Origin: Streptomyces sp. ISL-43
Lineage (GTDB): Bacteria; Actinomycetota; Actinomycetes; Streptomycetales; Streptomycetaceae
Direction: 5' to 3'
NCBI RefSeq assembly: GCF_018614195.1
Contig: NZ_JAGGOT010000034.1
Span: 124,001 to 188,000, forward strand
Length of the DNA: 64,000 nucleotides
Under the pieces are notes generated by a model. That model was not told the DNA's origin, did no database searches, and was given only the letters and a program-made list of their open reading frames with translations. Of the stretch, positions 46,269-54,968 are shown in pieces. How positions within the stretch are numbered: the first letter of the stretch is position 1; each line of letters begins with the position of its first letter. Made by a program: the position numbers and the translations under genes.

Positions 46269-46475
46269 CTACTCGGCGGCAGCCATCCCCAGACCGAACG
46301 CGCGGACGTTGAGAGCCAACCCCATGAGCGCCTGTACGACGTTCCGCGTCGCCCCAGCAGGGACGGGCGGCACGGCCGCACCCGGCTCGAACACGCCGAC
46401 CATCACGACGCGGTACCCGCCGTCCTCCTGGTACACGTCGAGGACTACGTCGGTGCGGTCGCCATTGCTGATCAT
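46269..46475 (-). CDS. Small reverse-strand phage protein, unknown
   Basis: A 68-residue protein (RTDVVLDVYQEDGGYRVVMV, then a GLALNVRAFGLGMAAAE end). ATG with AGGAG at 5 nt. Lies 2 nt after the DNA-binding gene, so in the same transcript. Confidence 0.6.
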   Translation of the reverse strand: MISNGDRTDVVLDVYQEDGGYRVVMVGVFEPGAAVPPVPAGATRNVVQALMGLALNVRAFGLGMAAAE

Positions 46476-46477
46476 CG

Positions 46478-46726
46478 TTACTCCTTGTTGAGGTCGGTGC
46501 GCTGCCCCTGTCGCGACTTCCGCCCGGCGAAGTACGGGCGCGCGAGCAGGTAGTCCACGGCCATGGACCGGCCGACGGGGACGACGGGCGGGAAGCCCTC
46601 CGGGTCGTCGCGGCGGATCTGAGAGACGCGCTGGTGAGTCATCCGCTGCACGATGCCGTCTTCGACGAGCCGTCTGGCCAACTCCCTGAAGCTCACCATG
46701 TCTGGCCCCTCTCTCTCGTCGGCCAT
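46478..46726 (-). CDS. AlpA/MerR-like DNA-binding protein of the reverse-strand trio
   Basis: An 82-residue winged-helix protein (MVSFRELARRLVEDGIVQRM, THQRVSQIRRDD, GFPPVVPVGRSMAVDYLLAR). ATG at 46726 is preferred because an upstream in-frame ATG at 46756 would put the start inside a perfect palindrome. It probably binds that palindrome and controls both directions. Confidence 0.65.
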   Translation of the reverse strand: MADEREGPDMVSFRELARRLVEDGIVQRMTHQRVSQIRRDDPEGFPPVVPVGRSMAVDYLLARPYFAGRKSRQGQRTDLNKE

Positions 46727-46742
46727 GCGCACCATTCTCTCT

Positions 46743-46770
46743 GACTTCCTTGCCACATGGCAAGGAAGTC
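46743..46770. promoter_or_regulatory. 28-bp palindromic operator between divergent genes
   Basis: Arms GACTTCCTTGCCA (46743-46755) and TGGCAAGGAAGTC (46758-46770) are perfect inverted repeats around CA. It lies between the reverse DNA-binding gene and the plus-strand gene at 46867, so it can control both. Confidence 0.8.
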
Positions 46771-46866
46771 GTTACGGTCGTACCAGGAACACAGAACGGC
46801 CCCGGCCGGCGCTCGCAACGCCATTGGCCGGGGCCAGCCATCCACCTGCACGAACAGGGGACAGCC

Positions 46867-47628
46867 ATGACACACCGTACCCAGCTCAGCCAGGCCGAAG
46901 AAGCCCTCGACCAGGTCACCGCCGAAGAACTCGTCACCACCGCCACCTGCCCGACCTGCCACGCCCCCGCCGGGAGCCGCTGCATCACCCGTGCCGGGAA
47001 GCCCGCCCGCGAACCACACGGCCGCCGCTTCGAGGCGCTGGAGCAGGCTGCCGGCATCACGGCACACCGCGCCGCCGCTCGCCGCGAGGCGGAGGCCCGC
47101 GGCGGCTGGGTGGCCGCCCTCGACCGCAAGGCCGAAGGCGCCCTGTTGACGGAGTATGCCGCCCGGCTCCGCCCTTCCGCGCAGCCGGACGCCGACTCGA
47201 TCGCCCCCACCGCCCCGACCCCGGCCACCGAGCCGAGTCAGAACGCCACCCCGGCGCGACGCCAGCTCAACCACGCCCTCACCGCGCTCGCCGCCACCAC
47301 CCCCGGGCGCCGCCGCTACATCGCCGAAGCCGCACAGGAGTACCTCGACCAGATCGACGGCCGCCGCCTGCCCCTCGGCTACGACCGCCCCTTCCCCGCC
47401 TGGGACGGCGCACGAAACAGGTCCGACGCCTACCGAATGCGCCGCGGCTGCACCGTCGCCGCCATGCTCGGCCTCGCCATCCAGTCCCACGACGAGCACT
47501 TCCCCACCACGGCACGCGCCATCATCACCGCCGTCAACGCACCCATCGACCGGCTCGTCGAGGCCGCGCACACCACCGGCGCTCCGGCCGCCGTCGCGCT
47601 CGCGCACATCCTCGGTGGTGCCCGATGA
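46867..47628 (+). CDS. Phage protein with N-terminal zinc-finger motif
   Basis: A 253-residue protein. At residues about 28-53 it has CPTCHAPAGSRC then HGRRFEAL, the C-x2-C-x8-C...H zinc motif seen in many actinobacterial phage proteins. The rest is helical with a central Pro/Thr linker (APTAPTPATEPSQ). Restarts the plus-strand operon after the reverse trio. Confidence 0.68.
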   Translation: MTHRTQLSQAEEALDQVTAEELVTTATCPTCHAPAGSRCITRAGKPAREPHGRRFEALEQAAGITAHRAAARREAEARGGWVAALDRKAEGALLTEYAARLRPSAQPDADSIAPTAPTPATEPSQNATPARRQLNHALTALAATTPGRRRYIAEAAQEYLDQIDGRRLPLGYDRPFPAWDGARNRSDAYRMRRGCTVAAMLGLAIQSHDEHFPTTARAIITAVNAPIDRLVEAAHTTGAPAAVALAHILGGAR

Positions 47629-47921
47629 CCTACCCCAGCCAAGCCGAAGAAGCCCTCCGGCAGGTCACCCGCGACGAGCGCGTCCGCGCCGGCCTCACCT
47701 ACGCCGTGCAGCGCCTCACCGACCGCCGCTCCCACCACGTCATGACCGACGTCGCACGCCTCGCCATCGCCCAGCGGTACGCCACCGACACCCTCGGCTG
47801 GACCGACGTCGCCGACGAGCTGATCCGCGACCTCCTCACGGTCATGCCGGAGATCACCCGGGACATCACCCGCGGCGAGTACGCCGTGATCATCCAGCCC
47901 ACCGCAGGGGCCCACCGATGA
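47625..47921 (+). CDS. Phage protein, unknown
   Basis: A 98-residue helical protein. The start SQAEEALRQVTRDERV resembles that of the preceding protein (SQAEEALDQVTAEELV), so the two N-termini are paralogous. Overlaps both neighbours by 4 nt. Confidence 0.62.
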   Translation: MTYPSQAEEALRQVTRDERVRAGLTYAVQRLTDRRSHHVMTDVARLAIAQRYATDTLGWTDVADELIRDLLTVMPEITRDITRGEYAVIIQPTAGAHR

Positions 47922-48277
47922 CCACCGCGGCCACCCTGGCCGAGCAGCGCGCCACCGTGCGCCATCTCGCCCAGAGCGGCTCGTCCCACCGCGAGATCGC
48001 CCGCCAGCTCGACGTCTCCCGCGCCAGCGTGGCAACCATCCTGGCCGCACCCCCGACGAAGCGAGAACGACTGGCGCTCAAGGTGGTCGAGGCAGAAGCC
48101 GCCGTGGCCCAAGCCGTTGCCGCAGCTCAGGCCCTGGAGGCAGCCAGGCCGGCCTACACCTTCGCCGACGACGAGACGGCCCGGCGCTGGCACGACACCC
48201 TCCGCGCCGCCGCGGCGCAGCTTGTGAGCCAGGCCGATGCATTCGCCGACTACTACCCGTGCGCCGGTGGCTCATGA
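47918..48277 (+). CDS. HTH phage protein with coiled coil
   Basis: A 119-residue protein. N-terminal HTH (VRHLAQSGSSHREIARQLDV, SRASVATILAA) is like resolvase or terminase small-subunit HTHs, followed by an Ala-rich coiled coil. Possibly a regulator of late genes. Confidence 0.65.
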   Translation: MTTAATLAEQRATVRHLAQSGSSHREIARQLDVSRASVATILAAPPTKRERLALKVVEAEAAVAQAVAAAQALEAARPAYTFADDETARRWHDTLRAAAAQLVSQADAFADYYPCAGGS

Positions 48278-48615
48278 CCGAGGTACCGATCACCCCGACG
48301 CGGATCATCCCGCCCGGCGCCGCACTCCCCCCGCGACTGCCAGCGCCCGGCGAAGCGCCGCCCTGGCGCACTCCGCCGCCGCCCCCGGCGCCACCTCCTG
48401 CGCCACCAGCCGAACCAAGGTGGTACTCGGCCCCTCCGCCGCCGGCGCCCGGGCCGATCGAAGTCCGAATCACCTACGCCCCGATGCCGCTCCCGCCGGA
48501 GCCCTCCCGCTGGGAACGCCTCCGCGACTGGCTGCGCCGGTTCGGCACGCCCTGGCAGGCCGCCGCCGCGCAGAAGCCGCCGACGCCGCCCCAGTCCGCA
48601 CCGAAGAAGGGATGA
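48274..48615 (+). CDS. Proline-rich phage protein
   Basis: A 113-residue protein of about one-third proline (PPPPPAPPPAPPAEP) with a short conserved-looking helical piece (SRWERLRDWLRRFGTPWQ). Likely disordered with one helix for partner binding. Overlaps both neighbours. Confidence 0.55.
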   Translation: MTEVPITPTRIIPPGAALPPRLPAPGEAPPWRTPPPPPAPPPAPPAEPRWYSAPPPPAPGPIEVRITYAPMPLPPEPSRWERLRDWLRRFGTPWQAAAAQKPPTPPQSAPKKG

Positions 48616-48908
48616 TGGACAGCATGAGCGAACAGCGCTTCACCCTCGACAACAGCGGCGCCACGTTCACCCCAAGCGAGCCGCGCACGCCCGTCTTCCG
48701 CCACAACCTTCGCTTTGAGAATCACAGCCGTGTGCTCGACTGGGAACCTGGGTCGACATACTCCGAGCGTGTGCCCACCGGTGAAACCACAGTCACATGC
48801 ACGTGCGGCCTGGACACGGGCGGGGTGCCAAGCGATCGGGCACGCCTGGTCTACGAGGAACACCGCAACCTGATCCGTGACGAGATCGCCGCCGGGACTG
48901 ACGGCTGA
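48612..48908 (+). CDS. Phage protein, unknown
   Basis: A 98-residue protein (RHNLRFENHSRVLDWEPG, GETTVTCTCGLDTGG). The second ATG at 48624 is an alternative start. Last gene before the two terminators that end the early region. Confidence 0.6.
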   Translation: MMDSMSEQRFTLDNSGATFTPSEPRTPVFRHNLRFENHSRVLDWEPGSTYSERVPTGETTVTCTCGLDTGGVPSDRARLVYEEHRNLIRDEIAAGTDG

Positions 48909-49019
48909 AATCCAGCCACGCGTGAGGGGTGTTGTTCCGGCCAGACCGGGCGTAGCGTGACCGCAACACCTGGAGGGGTCGGCGCGCTGGCAACCTCCGA
49001 GGACGGCAGCGCGCCACCC

Positions 49020-49062
49020 GAAGAGCCCCGCCCCGCGACCCCATCGCCCGGCGGGGCTCTTC
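49020..49062 (+). terminator. Terminator at the early/late boundary
   Basis: A perfect 13-bp stem (GAAGAGCCCCGCC with GGCGGGGCTCTTC) and a 17-nt loop. The gap 48909-49213 contains only this and the next hairpin; it is also where a packaging site would be expected. Confidence 0.75.
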
Positions 49063-49128
49063 TGCACCTAGTTGCAAAACCGGCGCCCGTGCCCCATCCT
49101 GGCCTCACGTCCGGCGTGCCCGGACCTG

Positions 49129-49151
49129 AAGCCCCGCCCCGAGCGGGGCTT
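49129..49151 (+). terminator. Second terminator hairpin
   Basis: A 9-bp stem AAGCCCCGC/GCGGGGCTT with a 5-nt loop. Confidence 0.7.
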
Positions 49152-49213
49152 TCGTGCGTCACAGGTACGTCACAGCCACCCCACAGCCGCCCGGCCCCGG
49201 CCAGCATGGCGCG

Positions 49214-49657
49214 ATGCGCACACACCACACCATCACCGCCCTCGCCGCCGCAGGCCTCCTCGCCCTCACCGGCTGCTCATCCAGCGACCCGAAGCCTGCC
49301 CCGGTCGACGCGCCGGCGCCCACCTCCTCGCCGTCACCGAAGGTCGACCCGGCCAGAGTCGACCTGGAGAAGGCCGTCCGCGCGTACAGTGCCGCCTACT
49401 TCAAGCCCGATGGGGCCGCCGCATACGCCGCACTGTCGAAGCGCTGCCAGGACAAGGCCGGCGACGCCGACGTCTTCACGATCATCGTGGACACCGCGGC
49501 GAAGGCCTACGGCAAGCAGGAAATCCAGACCCTGACGATCGACCAGCTCGCCGGCGACCTCGCCCGCGTCTCGTACACGTACTCGGTGCCCAAGTTGAAC
49601 CAGACCTCGCAGCCCTGGGCGCGCGAGGCCGGGACCTGGAAGTACGACGGCTGCTGA
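49214..49657 (+). CDS. Prophage lipoprotein
   Basis: A 147-residue secreted lipoprotein: n-region MRTHH, hydrophobic AALAAAGLLALTGC with lipobox LTGC, then a Ser/Pro linker and a globular domain (YSAAYFKPDGAAAYAALSKR, LARVSYTYSVPKLNQTS). It resembles small Streptomyces lipoproteins rather than virion parts. No RBS; CAGCAT lies 6 nt before the ATG, suggesting a leaderless, independently expressed moron between early and late modules. Confidence 0.78.
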   Translation: MRTHHTITALAAAGLLALTGCSSSDPKPAPVDAPAPTSSPSPKVDPARVDLEKAVRAYSAAYFKPDGAAAYAALSKRCQDKAGDADVFTIIVDTAAKAYGKQEIQTLTIDQLAGDLARVSYTYSVPKLNQTSQPWAREAGTWKYDGC

Positions 49658-49675
49658 CACTTGGAGGTGACCGGG

Positions 49676-50215
49676 ATGGCCACACAGAAACAGGCCCCCC
49701 ACATCCCGGTCACCCCGGACGAACACGACGAACTACGCCGCCTCCACGCCGAAGGCCACAGCCGCAACGAGATCGCCCGCAGGATGGACCGGAGCGGCCG
49801 CACCATCTCGCACCTCGCCGTCGAACTCGGCCTCACCTTCGACCGCACCAAGACCGCCATCGCCACGCAGGCCCGCGTCATCGACGGCCGGACCCGCCGC
49901 ATCGCCCTCACCGAACGCCTCTACGCCCAGTCAGAGAAAATCCTGGCCCGCCTAGAGCGCGACGAGCACCACATCGTCGAGGTCAGCATCGGCAAAGTCG
50001 TCCGCTACACCGCAGCCGACCTGCCATCCGCTGACGTCCGCAACCTCCTCAACGCGTCCGCGCTGGCCATGAACCAGGCCGTCAAGCTCGAATCGATCGA
50101 CTCCAACGGCGGCATCGACGACGCAAAGTCGATGCTCGGGCAGCTCGCCGCCGGCCTCACCGCCGCCTACACCGCGATGAACGAGGTGACCGAGGGGGAC
50201 GGTGATGCTCCGTGA
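49676..50215 (+). CDS. Terminase small subunit (probable)
   Basis: A 179-residue protein with N-terminal HTH (ELRRLHAEGHSRNEIARRMD, SGRTISHLAVELGLTF) and a helical C-terminal oligomerisation part. Position directly before, and 11-nt overlap with, the large subunit supports the assignment. ATG follows GGAGGTGA. Confidence 0.75.
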   Translation: MATQKQAPHIPVTPDEHDELRRLHAEGHSRNEIARRMDRSGRTISHLAVELGLTFDRTKTAIATQARVIDGRTRRIALTERLYAQSEKILARLERDEHHIVEVSIGKVVRYTAADLPSADVRNLLNASALAMNQAVKLESIDSNGGIDDAKSMLGQLAAGLTAAYTAMNEVTEGDGDAP

Positions 50216-51500
50216 CGTTCCCCTGCCTCTCTCGCCGGCCCAAATCCGGTCCATCGTTGAGTCCCAGGACGCGCCCATCGCCCTGTGGTCCGGGGCGGTG
50301 TCCAGCGGCAAGACGATCGGGAGTCTGATCGCGTTCCTGATGCGCCTCGCGGTCGCCCCCGACCACGGGCTGATCGTCATCGTCGGTCGGACGTTGCAGA
50401 CCATCGAGCGGAACATCATCGACCCGCTCCAGTCGACGCACCTGTTCGGGCCGCTCGCCAAGCACATCATCCACACCAACGGCAGCACGACGGCCGTAAT
50501 CCTCGGCCGGACCGTGCACCTCGTCGGCGCGTCGGACGCCCGCGCGGAGGGCCGGATCCGCGGCTCTACGATCGCTCTCGCCTACGTGGATGAGGCCACG
50601 CTGGTGCCGCACCCGTTCTGGATGATGCTCCTGTCCCGGCTGCGCGTCGGCGCCGAATCCCGGCTCCTGGCCACGACGAACCCTGATGGGCCGTTCCACT
50701 GGCTACGGAAGGACTTCATCCTTCGGGGCGCCGAGGTCGGCCTGCGTAACTGGCACTTCACCCTCGACGACAACCCCAGCCTCGACCCCGGGTTCGTCGA
50801 ACGCCTCAAAGCCCAGTATGTGGGGCTCTGGTACCGGCGGTTCATCCTCGGCGAATGGTGCCTCGCAAGCGGCGCCGTCTACGACATGTTCGACGAGCAC
50901 CGGCACGTCGTCGACATCCTCCCGTACATGCGCCGCTGGACGTGCGTGGGCATCGACTACGGCACTGTGAACCCCTTCAGCGCCGTCCTGATCGGGCAGG
51001 GCGAGGATGACCACCTGTACGCCGTGTCCGAGTACCGGCACGACAGCGTCCTCGCGCACCGGCAGCTCACCGACGCCCAGTACTCCCTGAATGTCCGCCA
51101 GTGGCTCGCGAACGTGCGCCGGCCCAGCGAGCAGGGCTCAGACCGTGGCGTCCGCCCCGAATGGATCTTTGTGGACCCTTCGGCGGCCAGCTTCATGAAC
51201 CAGCTCTGGACCGAACGCGTGCCCGGCATCTCCCCGGCCGTCAACGACGTCTTGGACGGGATCCGCTCTGTCGGCGTCGCCCTCGGCTCCGGCCTGCTCC
51301 GCATCCACCGCTCCTGCGAGGGCCTCCTCGGCGAACTCCCCGGCTACGCCTGGGACGAGCGGGCCGCCGAACGAGGCGAGGACAAGCCCCTCAAGTTGGA
51401 AGACCACTCCGCAGACGCCCTCCGCTACGCCCTGCACTCCACCGTGCACGAGTGGCGCCATCTGATCGACTACGAGGAGGCGACCAGTGCCGCTGCCTGA
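50205..51500 (+). CDS. Terminase large subunit (PBSX family)
   Basis: A 431-residue packaging motor. Walker A-like SGAVSSGKTIGSL is near residue 34 and Walker B-like ALAYVDEATLVP near 130, followed by coupling motif LLATTNPDGP. The C-terminal RuvC-like nuclease has CVGIDYGTVNPFSA, EWIFVDPSAASF and LEDHSADALRYAL, giving the three acidic residues. Complete and apparently functional. GTG at 50202 is an alternative start. Confidence 0.93.
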   Translation: MLRDVPLPLSPAQIRSIVESQDAPIALWSGAVSSGKTIGSLIAFLMRLAVAPDHGLIVIVGRTLQTIERNIIDPLQSTHLFGPLAKHIIHTNGSTTAVILGRTVHLVGASDARAEGRIRGSTIALAYVDEATLVPHPFWMMLLSRLRVGAESRLLATTNPDGPFHWLRKDFILRGAEVGLRNWHFTLDDNPSLDPGFVERLKAQYVGLWYRRFILGEWCLASGAVYDMFDEHRHVVDILPYMRRWTCVGIDYGTVNPFSAVLIGQGEDDHLYAVSEYRHDSVLAHRQLTDAQYSLNVRQWLANVRRPSEQGSDRGVRPEWIFVDPSAASFMNQLWTERVPGISPAVNDVLDGIRSVGVALGSGLLRIHRSCEGLLGELPGYAWDERAAERGEDKPLKLEDHSADALRYALHSTVHEWRHLIDYEEATSAAA

Positions 51501-53025
51501 GAACAACGTGCCGTGGCCGCCGCCCGCCATCGCCCCGCAGCTCGCCGACATGGCGATCGATGACGCCTGGTACTCCGGCGACAAGGCCCGACTCCGCCGC
51601 GTCTACGCGACCGAGGGCCTCGGCTACGGCACCAGTGAACGGGACTCTGCCGGCCGTCCCTGGCGGTTCTGGGAGCGGCCCCGCCCCATGGGTCGCCGCG
51701 ACAACCGGCTGCACGTGCCGCTCGCCGCCGACATCGCCGCGAAGAGTGCGGCCCTGCTCTTCGCCGAGCCGCCCACCGTGTCCTTCGAGACCACGGAGAC
51801 CCAAGACCGGTGGGAGGAGATCTCCGACGCGGGCGGCTTCGACGCCACCCTGAGGGAAGGCGCGGAGGTCGCGTCCGCGCTCGGGGGCACAGCATTGCGC
51901 GTCACCTGGGATATCGACCTCGCCCAACGCCCGCTGATGACCGCCGTGCACGCCGACGGAGTCATCCCCGACTGGCGGTACGGCGTACTGACCGGCATCA
52001 CCCTGTGGCGGGAGGTCCTCCGCGAAGGCAACCGCGTGCTGCGCCACCTGGAGCGTCACGAGCCCGGCAAGGTCCTCCACGCCCTATTCGAAGGCACCGC
52101 GACCAACCTGGGCATGCGGGTCCCGCTCACCGAACACCCCGACACCGAGGCCATCGCAGCGAGCCTGAACGCCGACGGCGAGACCATCACCACCGGCGTC
52201 AAGGGCCTGACCTGCTGCTACATCCCCAACATGCGGCCCAACCGCAAGTACCGAGGCTCGATGCTCGGCCGCTCCGACTGGCAGGACGACGGCATCCGCG
52301 ACCTGTTCATGTCCCTCGACGAGACGTACACGTCGTGGATGCGGGACATCCGCCTTGCGAAAGCCCGGCTCGTCGTCCCCGCCGGCTACCTGAACTCCGA
52401 GGGCCTCGGCAAGGGCGTCTCCTTCGACGACGACAAGGAAGTCTGGTCGCCGATCAGTGCATCGCCCACCTCCGGCGAAGGCCTGACCATGGTCCAGTTC
52501 GCGATCCGCGTCACCGAACACGAGCAGTCCTGGCGGGCTCTCAGCCGCAAGGCCGTCGAGTCTGCCGGCTATTCCGCTCAGTCCTTCGGCCTCGGCGACT
52601 CCACCGCGATCACCGCGACGGAAGTCGTCTCCCAGGAGCGCAGCTCGCTCCTCACCAAGGGGCAGAAGGGCGGCTACTGGATTCCCGAGCTCGCCTCGTT
52701 CATCGAGACCGTGCTCCAACTCGACAAGGCCCTCGGGTTCTCCTCCGTGACGCCCGAGCGGCCGCACATCGAGCTGGCCGACTCCGTCTCGGAGGACCCC
52801 AAGACGGTCGCCGAGACGATCGAGCTCCTCGCCCGCGGCACCGCCGTCAGCACCGAGATGAAGGTCCGGATCCGGAACCCCGACTGGGACGACACCGCGG
52901 TGAAGGAAGAGACCGACCGGATCCTGAAGGAGACCGGCGCGCTCGTCGCCGACCCGACGATGACCGGCGCCGAGGACCTGGGCGCGCCCGGCTTCGGCGC
53001 TTCTGGCGGTGAGGAGGCGGTCTAA
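51487..53025 (+). CDS. Portal protein (SPP1 gp6-like)
   Basis: A 512-residue portal. Family hallmarks: LHVPLAADIAAKSAALLFAE, then EVASALGGTALRVTWD, the stem region DLFMSLDETYTSWMRDIRLA and AESAGYSAQSFGLGD-like sequence (VESAGYSAQSFGLGD). It ends with a Gly/Asp-rich tail. Overlaps terminase by 14 nt and abuts the minor capsid gene. Confidence 0.88.
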   Translation: MPLPENNVPWPPPAIAPQLADMAIDDAWYSGDKARLRRVYATEGLGYGTSERDSAGRPWRFWERPRPMGRRDNRLHVPLAADIAAKSAALLFAEPPTVSFETTETQDRWEEISDAGGFDATLREGAEVASALGGTALRVTWDIDLAQRPLMTAVHADGVIPDWRYGVLTGITLWREVLREGNRVLRHLERHEPGKVLHALFEGTATNLGMRVPLTEHPDTEAIAASLNADGETITTGVKGLTCCYIPNMRPNRKYRGSMLGRSDWQDDGIRDLFMSLDETYTSWMRDIRLAKARLVVPAGYLNSEGLGKGVSFDDDKEVWSPISASPTSGEGLTMVQFAIRVTEHEQSWRALSRKAVESAGYSAQSFGLGDSTAITATEVVSQERSSLLTKGQKGGYWIPELASFIETVLQLDKALGFSSVTPERPHIELADSVSEDPKTVAETIELLARGTAVSTEMKVRIRNPDWDDTAVKEETDRILKETGALVADPTMTGAEDLGAPGFGASGGEEAV

Positions 53026-54164
53026 TGCCCGTTTCCCCGGCCATGGCCGAAGACCTCGCCGCGGCGATCACCGTGCTGTACGAGGACGCCGAGATCGCCC
53101 TGATCGAGATCCTCCGCAAAGCCCTCGCCGAGGGCATCGACAGTCCCCGCTGGGCCGAACTGAAGCTCCGCTCCGTCGGCGACCTCCGGGAGGCCGTCGA
53201 GGCGGTCACTCAGGCGCTCCAGACCGACGCGAACGGGGCCGTAGCCCAGGCCCTAGCCACGGCCTACGGGCGAGGCCGGCAAGCCGCGGTCGCCGAGCTC
53301 GGCGCTCTCGACATCGGCCGGGAGCTCCAGGCCCGCCGGATCCTTCCCGGGGCGCCAGCAGTTGACCGGCTGGCTGCCTCCTACGCGCAGGACACCCGCC
53401 CGCTGTACCAGCGCATCACCCGCGCCGTCCTCGATGTGTTCCGCAACGTCACGTCCCGGGCGGCCAGCACGCAGCTCCTCACCGGGCAGACCCGCCGCGA
53501 CGCCAGCCAGCGCGCCTTGAACGACTTCGCGCGCCGTGGCGTCACCGGCTTCATCGACTCCCGCGGCCATGCCTGGGAGCTTGCCGCCTACGCGGAGATG
53601 GCCGTCCGGTCGATCACCGCGCGGGCCGCGATCGAGGGCCACATCGACGCGCTCGCCGAGATCGGGGCGGCGCTTGTGATGGTCTCCGACGCCCCGTTGG
53701 AGTGCGAGCGCTGCCGGCCCTGGGAGGGCGAGATCCTGGCCCTCCAGGGTGCCCCAGGGGCGCGCACGGTCCGCCTCGACAACGCCGTCCAGCCGAGCGG
53801 CTTGTTCGCCCGGACGGAGACCGTAGCCGTGCACGTCGCTGGGAGCCTCGCCGAGGCCCGCGCGGCTGGTCTGTTCCACCCGAATTGCAGGCACAGCCTC
53901 GGCGCCTACCTGCCCGGGGTGACCACCCGGCCGCCGCACGACGCGACGCCCGGCACCACCTACCAGGACTCGCAGCGGCAGCGCGCCATCGAGCGGCACA
54001 TCCGCCAGTGGAAGCGCCGCCAAGCCGCCGCGATCGACGAGAGGACCCGCAAGGCCGCCGCCGCGAAGGTACGCGAGTGGCAGGCCGCGGCCCGCGCCAA
54101 CGTGGCCGCGCACGACGCGATCGTCCGCAAGCCGGCGCGCGAGCAGATCGGCCAAGCACGCTGA
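53025..54164 (+). CDS. Phage minor capsid protein 2-like
   Basis: A 379-residue protein. Central GVTGFIDSRGHAWELAAYAE and the C-terminal motif SDAPLECERCRPWEGEI ... LFHPNCRHSLGAYLPG match Phage_min_cap2 proteins, injected or head-internal proteins made with SPP1-like portals. The basic coiled-coil tail (RQRAIERHIRQWKRRQAAAI) may bind DNA. No toxin domain is seen. The start overlaps the portal stop by one base. Confidence 0.8.
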   Translation: MPVSPAMAEDLAAAITVLYEDAEIALIEILRKALAEGIDSPRWAELKLRSVGDLREAVEAVTQALQTDANGAVAQALATAYGRGRQAAVAELGALDIGRELQARRILPGAPAVDRLAASYAQDTRPLYQRITRAVLDVFRNVTSRAASTQLLTGQTRRDASQRALNDFARRGVTGFIDSRGHAWELAAYAEMAVRSITARAAIEGHIDALAEIGAALVMVSDAPLECERCRPWEGEILALQGAPGARTVRLDNAVQPSGLFARTETVAVHVAGSLAEARAAGLFHPNCRHSLGAYLPGVTTRPPHDATPGTTYQDSQRQRAIERHIRQWKRRQAAAIDERTRKAAAAKVREWQAAARANVAAHDAIVRKPAREQIGQAR

Positions 54165-54205
54165 ACGCCCGCCAGGCGCGGGCCCGATGCGCCCCAGGAG
54201 GGCAC

Positions 54206-54952
54206 ATGCACACCATCCCTTTCCGTCACCCGAAGGCCACGCACGTCGCGGGAGCGATCCTCGGCTGGCGCCGCAACGGGTCACCGATCTACGCCATCGC
54301 GGGTGGCAGCGGCGAGGGCGAAGGCGCCTCCGGCGGAACCCCTCCGGTCATGCCGCCCGCCGGTAGCCCGCCGCCCGCAACACCCCCGGCAGTGACGCCC
54401 ACCCCTCCGGCCGTGCCCCCGGCGCCGCCCGAGGACGACGTGAAGTCCCTGCCCGAGTGGGCGCAGAAGGCGATCTCCGACGCGCGGGCCGAAGCCGGCA
54501 AGGAACGGACCACCGCGAAGGCCAACGCTGCCGAGCAGGCACGCCAGCAGCTCGCGCAGGAGATCGGCAAGGACGACAAGCCCGCCGACCCTGCCGAGCT
54601 CACCAAGACCATCACCACCCAGACCAGCCGCATCGCCGAGCTGGAAACCGCTGCCCGCACCCAGGCCGTGGAGCTCGCCGTGCACGGCGCGGCAGCCCGC
54701 CTCGGAGCGAACGCGGCCGCCCTGCTCGACAGCAGGGCCTTCCTCACTTCCGTCCAGGGGCTGGACCCCACCGGGGCGGACTTCGCCACCCTCCTCGACG
54801 CCGCCATCACGGCTGCGGTCGAGCAAAACCAGCAGCTCCGCGGCGGCCAGGTGCCGAGGCGGGGCGGGGGCGACTTCGCCGGCGGGCCCGGCACCACAGG
54901 ACGCCCCGCTTCCCTCGGACAAGCCGTAGCCGCCGCCCTCAGCGGCGGCTGA
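54206..54952 (+). CDS. Capsid scaffold-like protein
   Basis: A 248-residue protein. The basic N-terminus is followed by a Pro/Gly-rich linker, a long coiled coil (EAGKERTTAKANAAEQARQQ) and a helical C-terminus (AAALLDSRAFLTSVQGLDP). The composition and position before the major capsid gene match phage scaffolds. RBS GGAGGGC. Confidence 0.7.
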   Translation: MHTIPFRHPKATHVAGAILGWRRNGSPIYAIAGGSGEGEGASGGTPPVMPPAGSPPPATPPAVTPTPPAVPPAPPEDDVKSLPEWAQKAISDARAEAGKERTTAKANAAEQARQQLAQEIGKDDKPADPAELTKTITTQTSRIAELETAARTQAVELAVHGAAARLGANAAALLDSRAFLTSVQGLDPTGADFATLLDAAITAAVEQNQQLRGGQVPRRGGGDFAGGPGTTGRPASLGQAVAAALSGG

Positions 54953-54968
54953 CACCAAGGAGCCATCC

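Noticed and set aside
53025..54164. Phage-borne toxin domain at the minor capsid C-terminus
   Set aside because: The Cys/His motif matches the ordinary minor capsid 2 C-terminus; no ADP-ribosyltransferase or nuclease motif was seen.
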